Positions 49,056 to 59,690 of a stretch of DNA of 64,000 nt are shown in pieces (the first letter of the stretch is position 1; each line of letters starts with the position of its first letter). This stretch comes from Isoetes taiwanensis (taxonomy: Eukaryota > Streptophyta > Lycopodiopsida > Isoetales > Isoetaceae), in assembly GCA_021234155.1 (NCBI GenBank), contig JAJEKV010000055.1, forward strand, positions 4,327,537-4,391,536. The letters run 5' to 3'. A program made the position numbers and the translations under genes. The notes under the pieces were generated by a model that saw nothing but the letters and a program-made list of their open reading frames with translations, made no database searches and was not told the origin of the DNA.

Positions 49056-49615
49056 CCCATGAAAAAGCGCGGATCCATTGCCTCTATCCGCACAGGTGCA
49101 CACCATCTCCGGATTGAGACAAGGAGATGGATTGGGGAGCTGCGTCAGGAGAGGCTTTGTCAACGCTGCCAGGTTGGAGCTGTGGAAGACGAATGCCACA
49201 CACTTCAGAGTTGTCCAGCATATGATGGCATTCGGATACGCTATGCTGAGCTAGTCCGTCCTGGCCAGCCCCTGCATGAGATACTGAGCACGAGCTCGGT
49301 ACAGAGTTGGGCTCATACATTCAAGAGATCATGGATCGCCGAGATCAGCTCGATCCTCGGGCACTTACCTGATACATGTACATAATTCTGTCCCCCATGA
49401 TATATATTTGTCTTTGTATTTGTAATTGGACAGTTTGACAGCAAACCTATTCCTGTCATGGTTTTTCCCCCAAACAACCCTTTAGGGTGGGGAGGGGGTT
49501 TTTTAACCTGGACAGTAATACGCTTGATGCACCTCCTACTGGGTCCCATGGGCCAATTGGTATTCGTGGACGATAAAAACTCTATTCCATTCTATTCTAT
49601 TCTATTCTATTCTAC
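49056..49615 (+). mobile_element. LINE 3' part, plus strand, with (ATTCT)n tail
   Basis: The plus strand 49,059-49,385 reads SIRTGAHHLRIETRRW, then LCQRCQVGAVEDECHTLQSC with PAYDGIRIRY: the Cys-rich C-terminal domain found after the RT in several LINE clades (CX2C...HX~4C). The 3' region ends in a pentamer tail (TTCTA)n at 49,581-49,614. Orientation is opposite to the RT fragment on its left. Confidence 0.75.
49581..49614 (+). repeat. (ATTCT)n microsatellite, LINE tail
   Basis: Six or so units of TTCTA at the 3' end of the LINE fragment. Some LINE clades end in short tandem repeats instead of poly-A. Confidence 0.85.
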
Positions 49616-50858
49616 ATCGAACCACGCATTTTTAGGAAAGGATCACCTGACATGCAAAAACATAGCAATTATTTTTCAAGCAAAATAACACTTTCTTTAA
49701 AACCCTTGCACTTTACATATCTTGAACATGCAACACATTCATGACCACGCTCTATCTAGCAAAATGTTCTTTCATAAATGTTGGGGATTATTAACAGGAT
49801 TTGATATAATCATAGCCATACCATATCCAAAAAAATTCTTTGTACTTAGGTTTTTTTAAGATAACTAAACTTAAATATAGACAAATTACAGAAATTTTGC
49901 CACGTGCAATCTTGAACATTAAATTCCCTTATGTTCTAATTTTTAAAATTCACCATACATTTTCAGATTTAGAGCCCCTTATGTTCTAATTTTAGAATTC
50001 ACCATACATTTCCATATTTAGAGCTCGATCTAAATACCATACAAGTTGCATCTATATTTATGGTCCCTCGAGTCTATAACTTTTGGGACCCTCGAGTCTA
50101 TAACAACCTTTATATATATACAAGAAAATTAATACGTCCTACGGCGCATTGTTCCCATTTTAGCATTTTCTTATGGTGCAAGGCCCTGTCGTGCTCTATG
50201 TACTATATTTAGCATTCATGAAGATTCCCCTAGATTCTCTCAGAATTTTTCAATTTTGATTGAGGCGCTTCCATGAGCATTTAGAACCTTCCAAAATAAT
50301 CTATTTTGGATCTGTGCAACATTTCTAGAACACTTTCTATTTTAATACTAAGGCGCTTGCCCTGAGCATCTTTGCAAAAGCTTAAAAAAACTCTAAGGTT
50401 TCATCAAGATTTTCTTCGATTCCCTTAGATATTATGAAGATTTCCTTAGATTCAACTAGATTTTAAGAGATTCCCTTAGACTTGTAAATATTTTCCTAGA
50501 TTCTCTTATAATTTATGAGATTTTCTTAGATTCCCTTTAATTCTCCTGGATTCCTTTACATTCTAGAAATTTCTAGAACTTTCTGGAACATTCTGAGACT
50601 TTCAACTTTCTAGAAGTATTTCCCTATTCCCTTACATCCCCGAAGATTCCCCTACATTCTAGAACTTATTAGAACAATTATCTTATATTCCAAAACATTT
50701 TGGAACTCTGGAACTTTCTAGAACATTCTAGAAAATTCTAGAACTTTCTAGAGTCTTCTAGAACATTCTAGAGCCTTCTAGAACTATCTAGAATGTTATA
50801 TTCTATTTTATCTTAATGCTACGCTTAACTATATTTGAAACATTATTATTTTAATGAA
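49616..50858. other. Unassigned AT-rich DNA with AGATTC/TTCTAGAA motifs
   Basis: No ORF of note. Repeated phrases include CCTTATGTTCTAATTTT-AGAATTCACC (49,930 and 49,977) and many TTAGATTC/CTAGATT motifs (50,230-50,560), inverted in sense relative to the GAATCT-rich block at 54,733-54,930. Confidence 0.5.
50711..50793. promoter_or_regulatory. Phased GAA/TTC pentamer array, heat-shock-element-like
   Basis: Starting at GAA 50,711, alternating GAA and TTC trimers stand exactly 5 bp apart for 17 consecutive positions (GAA 711, TTC 716, GAA 721, TTC 726 and so on to GAA 791), with three single-base deviations (GAG at 751 and 771, ATC at 786). This is the nGAAnnTTCnnGAAn layout bound by heat shock factors, in an unusually long form. 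No gene start is evident next to it, so a role is inference. Looser TTCTAGAA motifs extend left to about 50,560. Confidence 0.6.
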
Positions 50859-50930
50859 TTAATGCTTGGTCTAGTGGTTAGAATGGGGGGATTGATGACC
50901 AGGGTTCAAATCCCCCAAATAACATAAAAA
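50859..50930 (+). ncRNA. tRNA-like head of a SINE
   Basis: TGGTCTAGTGG (50,867-50,877) fits the Pol III A box and GGTTCAAATCC (50,903-50,913) the B box, at tRNA-like spacing with a T-arm-like stem around the latter (GGG/CCC). The acceptor ends do not pair, so it is a tRNA-derived SINE head and not a tRNA gene. A SINE tail was not delimited. Confidence 0.6.
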
Positions 50931-50984
50931 TTTTAAAAGACTCTCCTTAAGGACCGAGCATTCAATATGAGCCTTAAGATCTTA

Positions 50985-51250
50985 GATTCGATCAACGATC
51001 GAGATCTCACCATATGAAAGCAACATGAGCCGTAGGATCTATTACATATAATTCCCAAAGCCATGTAGACCGTAAGATATGTGCAAAGCCACCTGAGCCG
51101 TAGGATCTCGGACCGACGGTCAGGATCAAGAACAACCTGGACCGTAGGATCGTCTATATAGAATCTATATATAAACTCACAAGCCATCTGGGCCGTAGGA
51201 TATGTCCCCAAGCAACGTGAGCCGTCGGATCTCGAACAGACGGTCGGATA
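50985..51250. repeat. Interspersed GCCGTAGGAT motifs
   Basis: The decamer (G/A)CCGTAGGAT or close variants occurs about seven times, spaced 30-50 bp (near 51,029, 51,068, 51,098, 51,139, 51,191 and 51,229), often after AACATGAG, CACCTGAG or CATCTGG. It looks like a degenerate minisatellite directly left of Helitron C. Confidence 0.6.
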
Positions 51251-52079
51251 AGTGCGACAAACATAAGAACATATATATGTTAGATATATGATTGATATGT
51301 ATAGAATCTTATATTATAATGTTTTAGTGCAAGTAATGGACCACGCCCTAATTTGAACGGTCCGGATTGATCTATACAACGGTGTAGATGATGCCACGAC
51401 AAAAGCCTTTTTATCTCAAAAAAAGCAAAAAAAGAAAGGGGTTGGACGTATTAGGGTTTGGGTGCTGCTGTGCTTCGTTGCTTCCTATGTAGCATCTTCG
51501 ACGTACCTGTAATTCTTCAGCAGCACCTTCCATCTACTGGAACTGCTTTGAATCTCAGATCGATGATTTATACATGCGAAAATTTCTCTAAGACCTATCC
51601 CTGATCGCTGAGTTCTAGAATACTCCCGCAACTTTGAGCTCGCATGACCTCGATCTCTGTGGAAGAAGCTAAGATAGGGATTTGATGGCTAAGGACCGGT
51701 TTTTTGCCGTGAAAAAGGGGGTTATCAAATTTGTTGCCACTTCAAGAGCTTCGCAAATTTCCCTTGCAGGTTCCAGCAAGACCACAGTTATGAATATTTT
51801 CTTTTTTCTCTCGATTTCCTTTGAGCTTTGCTATGAACTCAAGTATTATATTCAACCCTGCAGGGCGCACGTTAAGAGAACTGAGAGCTCTCTAACATGG
51901 GCGACTGTTAGTCTGAGCTCATAATATTCGGTGACTGTTGGTCCGTCTGTATCATTCTGCTGTGGGATGACATTTTCGAAACTTCTAGGATCAGAGAGCT
52001 TTGATGGAGCTTACAGGTCTGGCCCAAATGGTGTCTGGCACTATGATTATGAAGCTGGTTCTAAGACTGCGTAAATCGT

Positions 52080-52180
52080 GAGGTCCAGGGTGCAGTGGAT
52101 AGCCTCTTCCAGGAGATTTGTTCCCAGTTGGCATCTTCCAAGTGGATAGCCTCTCCCAGTGGATAGCCTCTTCCAGCAGA
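52080..52180. repeat. Short tandem motif GTGGATAGCCTCTTCCAG
   Basis: GTGGATAGCCTCT(T/C)CCAG occurs three times within 90 bp (about 52,096, 52,141 and 52,160). Confidence 0.8.
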
Positions 52181-52324
52181 TTTTATATTGACCCTAATGA
52201 ATGATTTTATCTTTGGACGGTTCAGATAACCACAATCTTTTGCCTTTCTTCTTGCTCCAGCGATTTAGAGTTTCAGAGGAGATGCCTATTTTTGGCTTGC
52301 AGGTAGGTATTCAGGAGGAGTAAC

Positions 52325-52390
52325 TCTCAAAACCTTTGTTCATCACTCAAAATCTCTGTTCATCGCTCAGAATCTCTGTTCATGGCTCTG
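52325..52390. repeat. Triple 21 bp tandem repeat
   Basis: TCAAAA/GAATCTCTGTTCATCGC and variants are repeated three times, each ending TTCATC(A/G)CTC or TTCATGGCTC. Confidence 0.75.
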
Positions 52391-53074
52391 CAAAAGAGGA
52401 TTATGGCATGCGGGCTGGTATGCATGCTGGTTATGGTAGTCAAAGGAGATGTTTAAATCGATGGTGGTTTATTTTCGTAGCTGAGCCAGTGAGGTAAGAT
52501 TTTGGTTTATGTTTGGCTTTGTTCTTCTTCACTCATTTCATTTTTCTGTTGGCAACGATAATCTAGCTTCAGAAACAGTGGACACGATGATTTGTTTGTG
52601 GATAGGCCCAAGAACATGCATTTGCTGTAGATCTATACTTCTTAGAATAGGAAGGCAAAAGCAAAGATAGATAGCTTGCTTTAGGTCCTTAAGTTATTCT
52701 GCATATTTGGCTTGTGCCTTTGGGCCTTTCAGAGTAGGAAGCCTTCTAAGGCTACTGTTCTAGGTAATTTAATCTGCATCTAATTTGAGGTGGATTTTGC
52801 AGGAGACGTATGTTTATTTCTATAATGTGAATGTCATATCCACAAGCAAAAAATAGAGATGCTGAGGTAAGAATATGAGCGAAGACTGATGTAAAACAAT
52901 TATTTTGCCAAGTAGTTATGACAGATTTTGAATGATGAAACTGTTTGGATCATCCAAACAATCTTTTGAAGATGATAATAAGGTTGTGCTTCATTATTTC
53001 TTTCGTTCTTTGTTGAAGAGGAAATATAAGTAGTTCTCCTAATCTATAGCTACAATTTTAATAACATCATGAGC

Positions 53075-53395
53075 TCTTACTGCAAATCTCCTTGGCAGGC
53101 ATATGCCTTTTGTACACAATCTACAATAGTAAGAAACCATAGGATCTTTTTTGATACGGTTCTCTACATGTTGGGAATTGAAATAGCTTATAATGTGGAC
53201 ATTAAGCTTTATAAATTTGTACTGCAAAATGGAGGACCGAAGAAGTTTGGAGCTGCTACAGTTCCTAATCTTGATCAAGGTATATGGCATTATTCCAGAC
53301 ATCCAAACTAAGCAGGCGAGCAGATGTGGTGGTAGGGATTAACGTTTTGTGTTGGAATGTTGTTTAGGGCTAGGTAATTATGGGTGCCTTTGTAA
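53075..53395 (+). pseudogene. Captured fragment of a DUF1295 (steroid 5-alpha-reductase-like) gene
   Basis: The plus strand reads a GIEIAYNVD block, NLDQGIWHYSRHPN, then AGEQMWW and GLTFCVGMLF. GLW-YSRHPN followed by GEQ-WWWG is the signature of DUF1295 membrane proteins related to steroid 5-alpha-reductases, which in plants are multi-exon genes. Two stops replace an expected Tyr (after RHPN) and Trp (after MWW). The upstream part of the frame (from 53,069) is probably coding too. It lies wholly inside Helitron C, so it is best read as a captured, decayed host gene fragment. Confidence 0.7.
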
Positions 53396-54293
53396 ATAGC
53401 ACGTGCTTGGCATATGTCACAATCCTGGTGGAAAGAAGCAGGCTTATGCAAACAAGGTTCAAGCCTATAGTAAAATGAAACAGTTTACACCAGTTTGGGT
53501 ACCATATTTTATTTAAACTATAGGACTAAGAAGGATTGATGACATCCATTGTCAAACAACGTTTTGATACCAGCTAGGCAGCTCTACATATCACCCATGA
53601 TTTCCACAGCACAGTGCTCAAATTCTTATTGAAGTAAGCTGATTTTTTTGTGAAAAAATGAACCTATTGATGTCAAACAACATAACAATTTCCCTTGAAT
53701 GGAAAGCCAATGCATATACACTTGATTTATTATTATACCATTCCTACATTGTTACTATAATGTTCAAATAACATTCTTACTATGAGTTCCAACATATATA
53801 TTGGTAATTGTACAGTTTCGTCTCATAGACCCACCAACACATTTCTTAACTACCTCTTTCCTTCCTTCAAGCTTAAGAGAAATATTGTCAAACAAAAAAG
53901 AGCTTAGTTTTTTCAATATCCTGACAAACCCCCTTGACAAAGAAGAACCTAAATTTTTCAACATCTTTAAAACCCCCTTTCGGTAATACATAATAATACA
54001 TAATGGAATTGTTAGAAGATTAATATGTTCATAATGTGAGACTATAATTGTAACCTGTTACGTAATCAAAACTCATAGGGTGAATGTCTCATATTAGTGT
54101 CAATTTTCATTTGCCCCTTTCATGTTTGTGCTTTATTTGGAAATACATGTTGGCAAAGTTTATTTGTCTAGAGAGTATTTGTCTACATCAGAGGTTTTAG
54201 AACTACAAACAGTTACTTATGGATGTGAACATTGAAGCAGAAACATTTACAAGTTTCTAGCCTATGCCCAGCAACGCTGGGCACTATAACTAG

Positions 54294-54731
54294 TACTTAT
54301 AATAATCATGTGGAAAATTTATAAACTACAAGTAAAAATCATAACATTGACAACACAAATTGGCAATTCCTTACCACCCCTTACAAAAGTAGGTGGTACT
54401 CTAGAAATTCGGAGAAACTGATAAGCACACATGGTACGATCAATGTATTAATTCCAATAATATTACAATGATGCTAGAAGAAGAAAACTTCTTTTATCTG
54501 TCTAATATTACAATGATGCTAAAAGAAGAAAACTTCTTCCTTTATCTGTCTATCATGATGATTGGCACAATGAAGACTATGGGTACAGAAGCAAATCCAT
54601 GTTTTCCAAAATGATTGGCACAATGAGAACTATAGATAGAGAAGTAAATCCATGGTTTCCAAAGTGAATTCGTAGGATTATCATTTACAGGTTACCAACT
54701 TCTGCCCAGCAACGCTGGGCACCATTACTAG
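54294..54731 (+). mobile_element. 3' end of another Helitron
   Basis: Ends with CTGCCCAGC-AAC-GCTGGGCACC (hairpin 54,704-54,720) and ATTACTAG (CTAG 54,728-54,731), then T: the same terminus as Helitrons B and C. No matching 5' end was found between 54,294 and the hairpin. Helitron C may be nested in this older copy, whose 5' end is degraded. Confidence 0.65.
54430..54660. repeat. Two adjacent tandem duplications in the Helitron 3' region
   Basis: ATATTACAATGATGCTA(G/A)AAGAAG followed by AAAACTTCTT is present twice (54,459 and 54,508). ATGATTGGCACAATGA then AGAAGTAAATCCATG-like sequence is present twice (54,548 and 54,611). Confidence 0.8.
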
Positions 54732-54732
54732 T

Positions 54733-54930
54733 CCTCTAGAAGAATCTATATGGAACCGTATGGAATCTGAAAGAATCTTGAGGGCATCTAAAGGGGATCT
54801 TCGAGAATCAATGGAATCTTCACAGAATATTGGAGAATGTAAAGGAATATTTGTAAAATCTATGCAAATCTTCATGAAACCGAGCAATCTATAGGAGTCT
54901 TAAAGAATCTAAAGGAATCTTTCACACTGG
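54733..54930. repeat. GAATCT-rich block
   Basis: About ten GAATCT/GAATCTT motifs at irregular 12-25 bp spacing. It is the opposite orientation of the AGATTC-type field at 50,230-50,560 and resembles 2,790-2,870. This is probably a dispersed repeat family. Confidence 0.6.
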
Positions 54931-56583
54931 GTGTGTTCTACAGGGCCAACTTCACAGTCTTTCATAATACATTATCTTGTTGCGAATAGATGCCAAGCCT
55001 AATTGAACATTACAGAACCATATGCATAATTTACCTTCCTTTTTACTACCAACAGTTAAGGAAGCATATGGTCAAATTGACAGTATTCTCATGAAATTGC
55101 CAAATTGTTTTGCACATAGCGCCTTGAAGGAAACCAAGACAAATTTAATCTACATTTGATCGATATTTGGCTGATATTATAGATGGGAGTTTGACTACAA
55201 GTTTGACTTTTGAGCCTTGAGGTCTTTGCATGTCACAATCATGTAATGTGTTGCATCTAGAGGCTAGAAGGCATAAAGCAACAAGATGACACAGAGCTTG
55301 ACCAGGTGTTGACCACGATTATAACTTCCACTTTAACTTGAGATCTTTATATTAAGTGCAAAGATCTTGATAAAGAAAGGCCTTCCAATTCCGAACTTTG
55401 CAGTATCAACCAAGCTTCTATAGCACCGATAGCATCACTTTCATGGCAGGATTCACTCTTTAATCACTCCTTCAGCTATATCTCTCCAGAATGAGCAGCT
55501 TCAAGGGCAACCCGCAGTGTACAAGCACATTATTTTAAATCAATCTCACAAGATATCCCACTACCAAATCCGATTTACCATAACCGCCCAGTAAGAATGA
55601 AGACGGACCCAATTGATCAAACCGGATAAGTTGGCCTCAGGAACCCAGACGTAACTTCCCATTTTTTACTCCTCTTTTACGACTTCCAATAAGTGGATTG
55701 GAATTTGTGATCTCAAAATGATGTCTTCATTAATTTTTACTAAATTGCTCTTTGTTTCGATGGTCCCCTTGCATCTTTCTTGTTCTCTGTCTCCGATATC
55801 CCTCTTCATCTGTTCCAACCCTTCACTTCTAAGTTCCTTCACATGTCAATACAATGCTTATATTTGCATTTCATCCACCATCTTTTGCCCCTTGCAAGGA
55901 AATTCACGCTCTCCTTTAGAACTGTGGAAGAGATAAAAATGCCTTTGGGTATTGGCAGAAGCTCCCACATCTTCTATGCATCAGAAAGATAAACTTGCCA
56001 ATTCTGCTTTAAAACCCATTGAAATCCCTTCCGAAGTATATCTGACACATTCTCACCATGACAATAAGCTTCTCCTCCCAGCTCTTGCAAGCCAGAGCTT
56101 AAAGCTATTTGATGCATCCGTGTTCATTCCTTCATCCATGTGATGCTGGCTGGTAAATGTATAGTGCCTTGCCACTACATCCCAGGTCAAGAACCCTAAG
56201 ACTTCTTCTCCAAACATGTTTTCCACTACAAAGAAGTAGAGACATTTTTCCACTGTGGAGCACTTAAACCTGGTGACTTGAGCAAATTCTTGGTCTTATA
56301 ACAAAAAATATCTAACCAAATATTACAGAATCATAACACCAGATATCCAACTCAGATATGAAAGTCGCCTTCGCTCACAAAGATCAAAACAAAAGAGAAA
56401 CAATATCAAATTATAGAGAAACAATCTGATACATTATAGCCATTTCTCCGCCCTAATATCTGCTAGCACTCTTTACATTGTGAATTTCCTTGAACATAAT
56501 ATACAATATTAACACTTCCTTGAGTATTCATGCCCCCTGTTGTATCCTTTGATATTTTACCTGTAAAAATAGGTGTTAGATCC
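54931..56583. other. Unassigned region downstream of the beta-amylase-like gene
   Basis: May include the 3' UTR of the minus-strand beta-amylase-like gene near 56,580. No ORF has a recognised domain. An open, charged stretch of about 60 codons without a start lies on the minus strand at about 55,670-55,855 (KELRSEGLEQMKRDIGDREQ) and could be an old exon, with low confidence. Confidence 0.4.
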
Positions 56584-57804
56584 TTATTGATCCCAATTAA
56601 GGTCTTGTGTTAATTCTCCTCTTCCATGCAGTTCGATAGGAAAACCTCCACCCATTTTTTGTGCCCCTAATCCTCCACCAGGAGCATCTCTAGAAAAGAA
56701 CAACTCTGGTTTTTCCTTTGGAAAAAGTGGCAAAAGGGAATGATGGAGAGGTACAAATGCAGTGAGAGTTTCTGAAGCTTCATGCAAAGTTACCAACTTG
56801 GAGCGCTCTAATGGTGCCCGTGGATTGAAGTAGTCTTCACTCGTCCCATAATAATCCTATAACAAGGTAACATTTCTGTAAGTCAAAAAAACCATTTACA
56901 TGTTATAAGGAAATCATACAACCCACCAATCCAGCATGCATGCGCCTGACAAACCAGATAAATTCTGTCCAGTTCTTCTGAAGCATTAGCCCGTGACAAA
57001 GGCTTGAGTATGTAAAGCTTGAAATTCTCTTCAAACAGGGGGTATCCTTGTTTACACCCTCAGGCCGAGACCTTTCTAGAATGAAGTCAAAGCTTCTCCT
57101 ATCATACGTTGGAAACAAGTTCTCATATGCAACATCAAGCCCTTCACTTTGACCGGCCTCCAAAACCTGGAAAAAACAAAATGAAATATTGACCAGCTTC
57201 CAGGGATGCAGAGAAATTATCTGAATTGGAAAGGCAGGGATGTTTGCTCTAGGTATTGGCAATATTTATCTTGGACTTGAAAACTTACATAATCAAGTCC
57301 GTTAGACGAATTATAGAAGGCACGAGAATATGTGTGTTCTTGCATGTTTCCAAGTGTCACATTGATAACCGCAGCATGTCTTGATAGCATTTGTATTACA
57401 CGTTTGTGGCCACTACCTTGAAATTTAAAATATCCAGCCTCAAGGTCAGTCCGACTTACTCTTGGGGAAAACCAACAGTGCACACCAGCAATCTGCCAGC
57501 AATATCAACATGTGATTCAAATATTACCGACATAGTATAGACTAACAAGATATTTTACCTTTGCTGTCAGCTTTATCATGCAACCAAGGAATACATCTGA
57601 AGAAGCTTCAAGAAGCGAATCACCATGGCTCAAAAGAACTTGTGAATACCAAGTCAAAAATAGTTGCTCATGATCTCTTGCATCAGAAACATGATCAACA
57701 TTATGCAGATAAGAGCACTGAGAGTGCTTAAAACTCCTCCATTTATTTCCCTTCTCTGCAGTTATGCACTTCTGAAGTTGAGCAATCAGGAACTTATTAT
57801 AACA
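56584..57804 (-). CDS. Beta-amylase-like gene, last four exons (5' end missing)
   Basis: Glycoside hydrolase family 14 by motif. Minus-strand exons with GT-AG borders and phase 0 at every join: 57,804-57,559, 57,492-57,289, 57,167-56,927, 56,856-56,584 (stop). Signatures: QCYNKFL at the start, FLTWYSQVLLSHGDSLLEAS, then KIAGVHCWF across the first join, VLEAGQSEGLDVAYENLF, YDRRSFDFIL, and SFTYSSL before FIWFVRRMHAGL, matching the C-terminal half of plant beta-amylases. Exons encoding the first catalytic Glu would lie upstream and are not in the window. Where active enzymes have the second catalytic Glu in a T-C-L/V-E motif, this protein reads VTLGNMQ, so it may be a non-catalytic, regulatory-type member. 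A gypsy element and repeats follow at 57,900-64,000, so remaining exons may lie beyond a very long intron. Confidence 0.85.
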
Positions 57805-57982
57805 CTGCAATAAAATGATCAGAGTTATCAGTATAGTTTTATATGCTCTTACATGGGTTTTTCATAGACAAAACAGGCTTGACAACACACGTTGACTATA
57901 AGAATGCAGTCAGCTTGGAGCAAGTACTTTTAAACTTCTTAAATCTGAGGGTATGCACGTCCTCCTTAGCTGTTGAGTGAGC

Positions 57983-58885
57983 TGTAGCTTTGAAACACCA
58001 ACTTGTTTTTGGACAGCCTGTAAATTCAAGCTACATGTCCTAGATCTGGGTTGTAGTCCATATTGAGGTTCCACAATTGATCTGGCATCCCCAACAGCAA
58101 GGACATCCCGGAGAGAGTGATTTTAGAGTGAACGCATTTTGCTTGGAGACTTGTAGTTTAAACCGACGAGTTTGCATGGAAGCAAACCTTCTGTATTCAA
58201 GTCTGCATTGCCCACCACTCTAATCCTTTTATCATCTATACATTTATTAGTCCTTTGATGAGTTTCTATTGGCACCCTAACTAACTTCATATTCTGGTGG
58301 TGGAAGAAATGGCAGTTCTTTCAGTTAACGGACACACTAATGGGCCACCTTATATGTCTGTAGCATGTTTAAATTGGTTTCAGTCTTCCATGTTCAAACT
58401 TTCATGTTCCATGTTCCATGTTCCAAAAGAGGAAGGAAAAATTGGTTTAAATCTGGTATGCACCTCCTGACCTGCAGCTTTGAAATAGCAATTTGTTATT
58501 GGACAGCCTGTAAATTCAGCAAAAATATTACATGCCCTATGTCTCCGCTGTAGTCCATATTAAGGTTCCACAATGATCTGGCATTCCAAACAGCAAGGAC
58601 ATCCGGGAGAGAGTGATTTTAGAGTGAAGGCATCTTTCTTGAGGACTTGTTAGTCAAAATTGACACAGTTTGCATAGGAGCAAGCCTTCTTCCTCCAAAC
58701 TCTGCATTGCCCACCACTCTAACCTTTTTTATCATCCATACATTTATTAGCCAGTTCACGACTTTCTATTGGCGCCCTAGCTTCATATTCTGGTTGTGGA
58801 AGAAATGGCAGTTCTTTTGGCTAACGGATGCCATTACTGGGCTGTCTTATACGTCTATAGCATGTTTAAATTGGTTTCAGTTTTG
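57983..58885. repeat. Direct duplication of about 405 bp, offset about 492 bp
   Basis: 57,983-58,390 and 58,475-58,885 share GGACAGCCTGTAAATTCA, the GTAGTCCATATT-AGGTTCCA stretch, CAAGGACATCC-GGAGAGAG, and GTTTAAATTGGTTTCAGT. They diverge by substitutions and small indels. They lie in the possible upstream intron of the beta-amylase-like gene. Confidence 0.85.
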
Positions 58886-58949
58886 TGCTGTATTTTTTAA
58901 GATGTAGAAGATAATAAAACATGATACCAACCTTAAAGTCAACGTTTGT

Positions 58950-59690
58950 ACGAGAGCTAACAGTGGTGTACATTTTATCAATCACACCATCAAGGAGCTG
59001 ACGGATTATCTCCTGATACATCATCACAAGAGCACACCTTACTATCCTCAAGGGAATGGTTTGGCTGAAAGCACCAACAAAACTCTGGTCACAATTCTCA
59101 AGAAAATTTGTGACGCTTCTCGCACTGACTGGCAAACCAAACTTCCTACTGTTCTATGGGCTTACAATACTTGTTTCAAAATAGCTACTGGTCACACTCC
59201 TTTCAAATTGGTTTATGGTCAAGAAGCTCTCATGCCTTTTGAGTACATTCTCCCCACTCTCCGTTTTCAACTGGCTACTGCCCATAATCCGCCTGCTGCA
59301 CTCAAAGAAAGGGTTTATCAATTGGAACAGTTGGATGAACTTAGAAGGGATGCTTATATTCGTGTTCTTCATGGACAACGGTTGCAAAAATCTTTACATG
59401 ACAAACGTTTGAAGACAAAAAACATTCCGGGGCCGGAGATTTGGTTCTTCTTTATGATTCAGACACAAAAATTTTAGGGTAAGCTTAAGTTTCGATGGCT
59501 TGGCCCTTATCAAATTGTTCAAGTGGTTCAACCCAGCGTTTTCCAGCTGGCTGAGTTAGATGGAACTCCATTACCTACACTGGTTAATGGCTTTCGCCTC
59601 AAACCATTTCATACCACAGCAAGTGACACTCACCAAACAGATACAGTTCAAGACGCACACACAACAGATAGTGACTAAAACGGCGGCATA
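58950..59690 (+). pseudogene. Second gypsy element: integrase C-terminal half
   Basis: The plus strand reads HHKSTPYYPQGNGLAEST with the third catalytic residue (Glu) in GLAE, then KLPTVLWAYNT and GHTPFKLVYGQEALMPFE, a standard Ty3/gypsy integrase core end. After a frameshift near 59,445 the GPY/F module follows (FRWLGPYQIVQV). No chromodomain follows. Upstream pol and gag are absent, so the element is 5' truncated at about 58,900. Confidence 0.9.

Larger units (their letters stand above)
51307..54293 (+). mobile_element. Helitron C, 2,987 bp, with captured gene fragment
   Basis: 5' end TCTTATATTATAATG after A (51,306), with the GCCCTAATTTGAACGG segment shared with Helitrons A and B. 3' end: hairpin GCCCAGC-AAC-GCTGGGC (54,266-54,282), then ACTATAA and CTAG (54,290-54,293), then T. 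All Helitron hallmarks are present. No RepHel ORF, so it is non-autonomous. The interior is not purine satellite but gene-like DNA, including a DUF1295 fragment. Confidence 0.85.

Noticed and set aside
50859-50930. Functional tRNA gene
   Set aside because: No pairing acceptor stem and no proper anticodon arm; only A and B boxes are kept.
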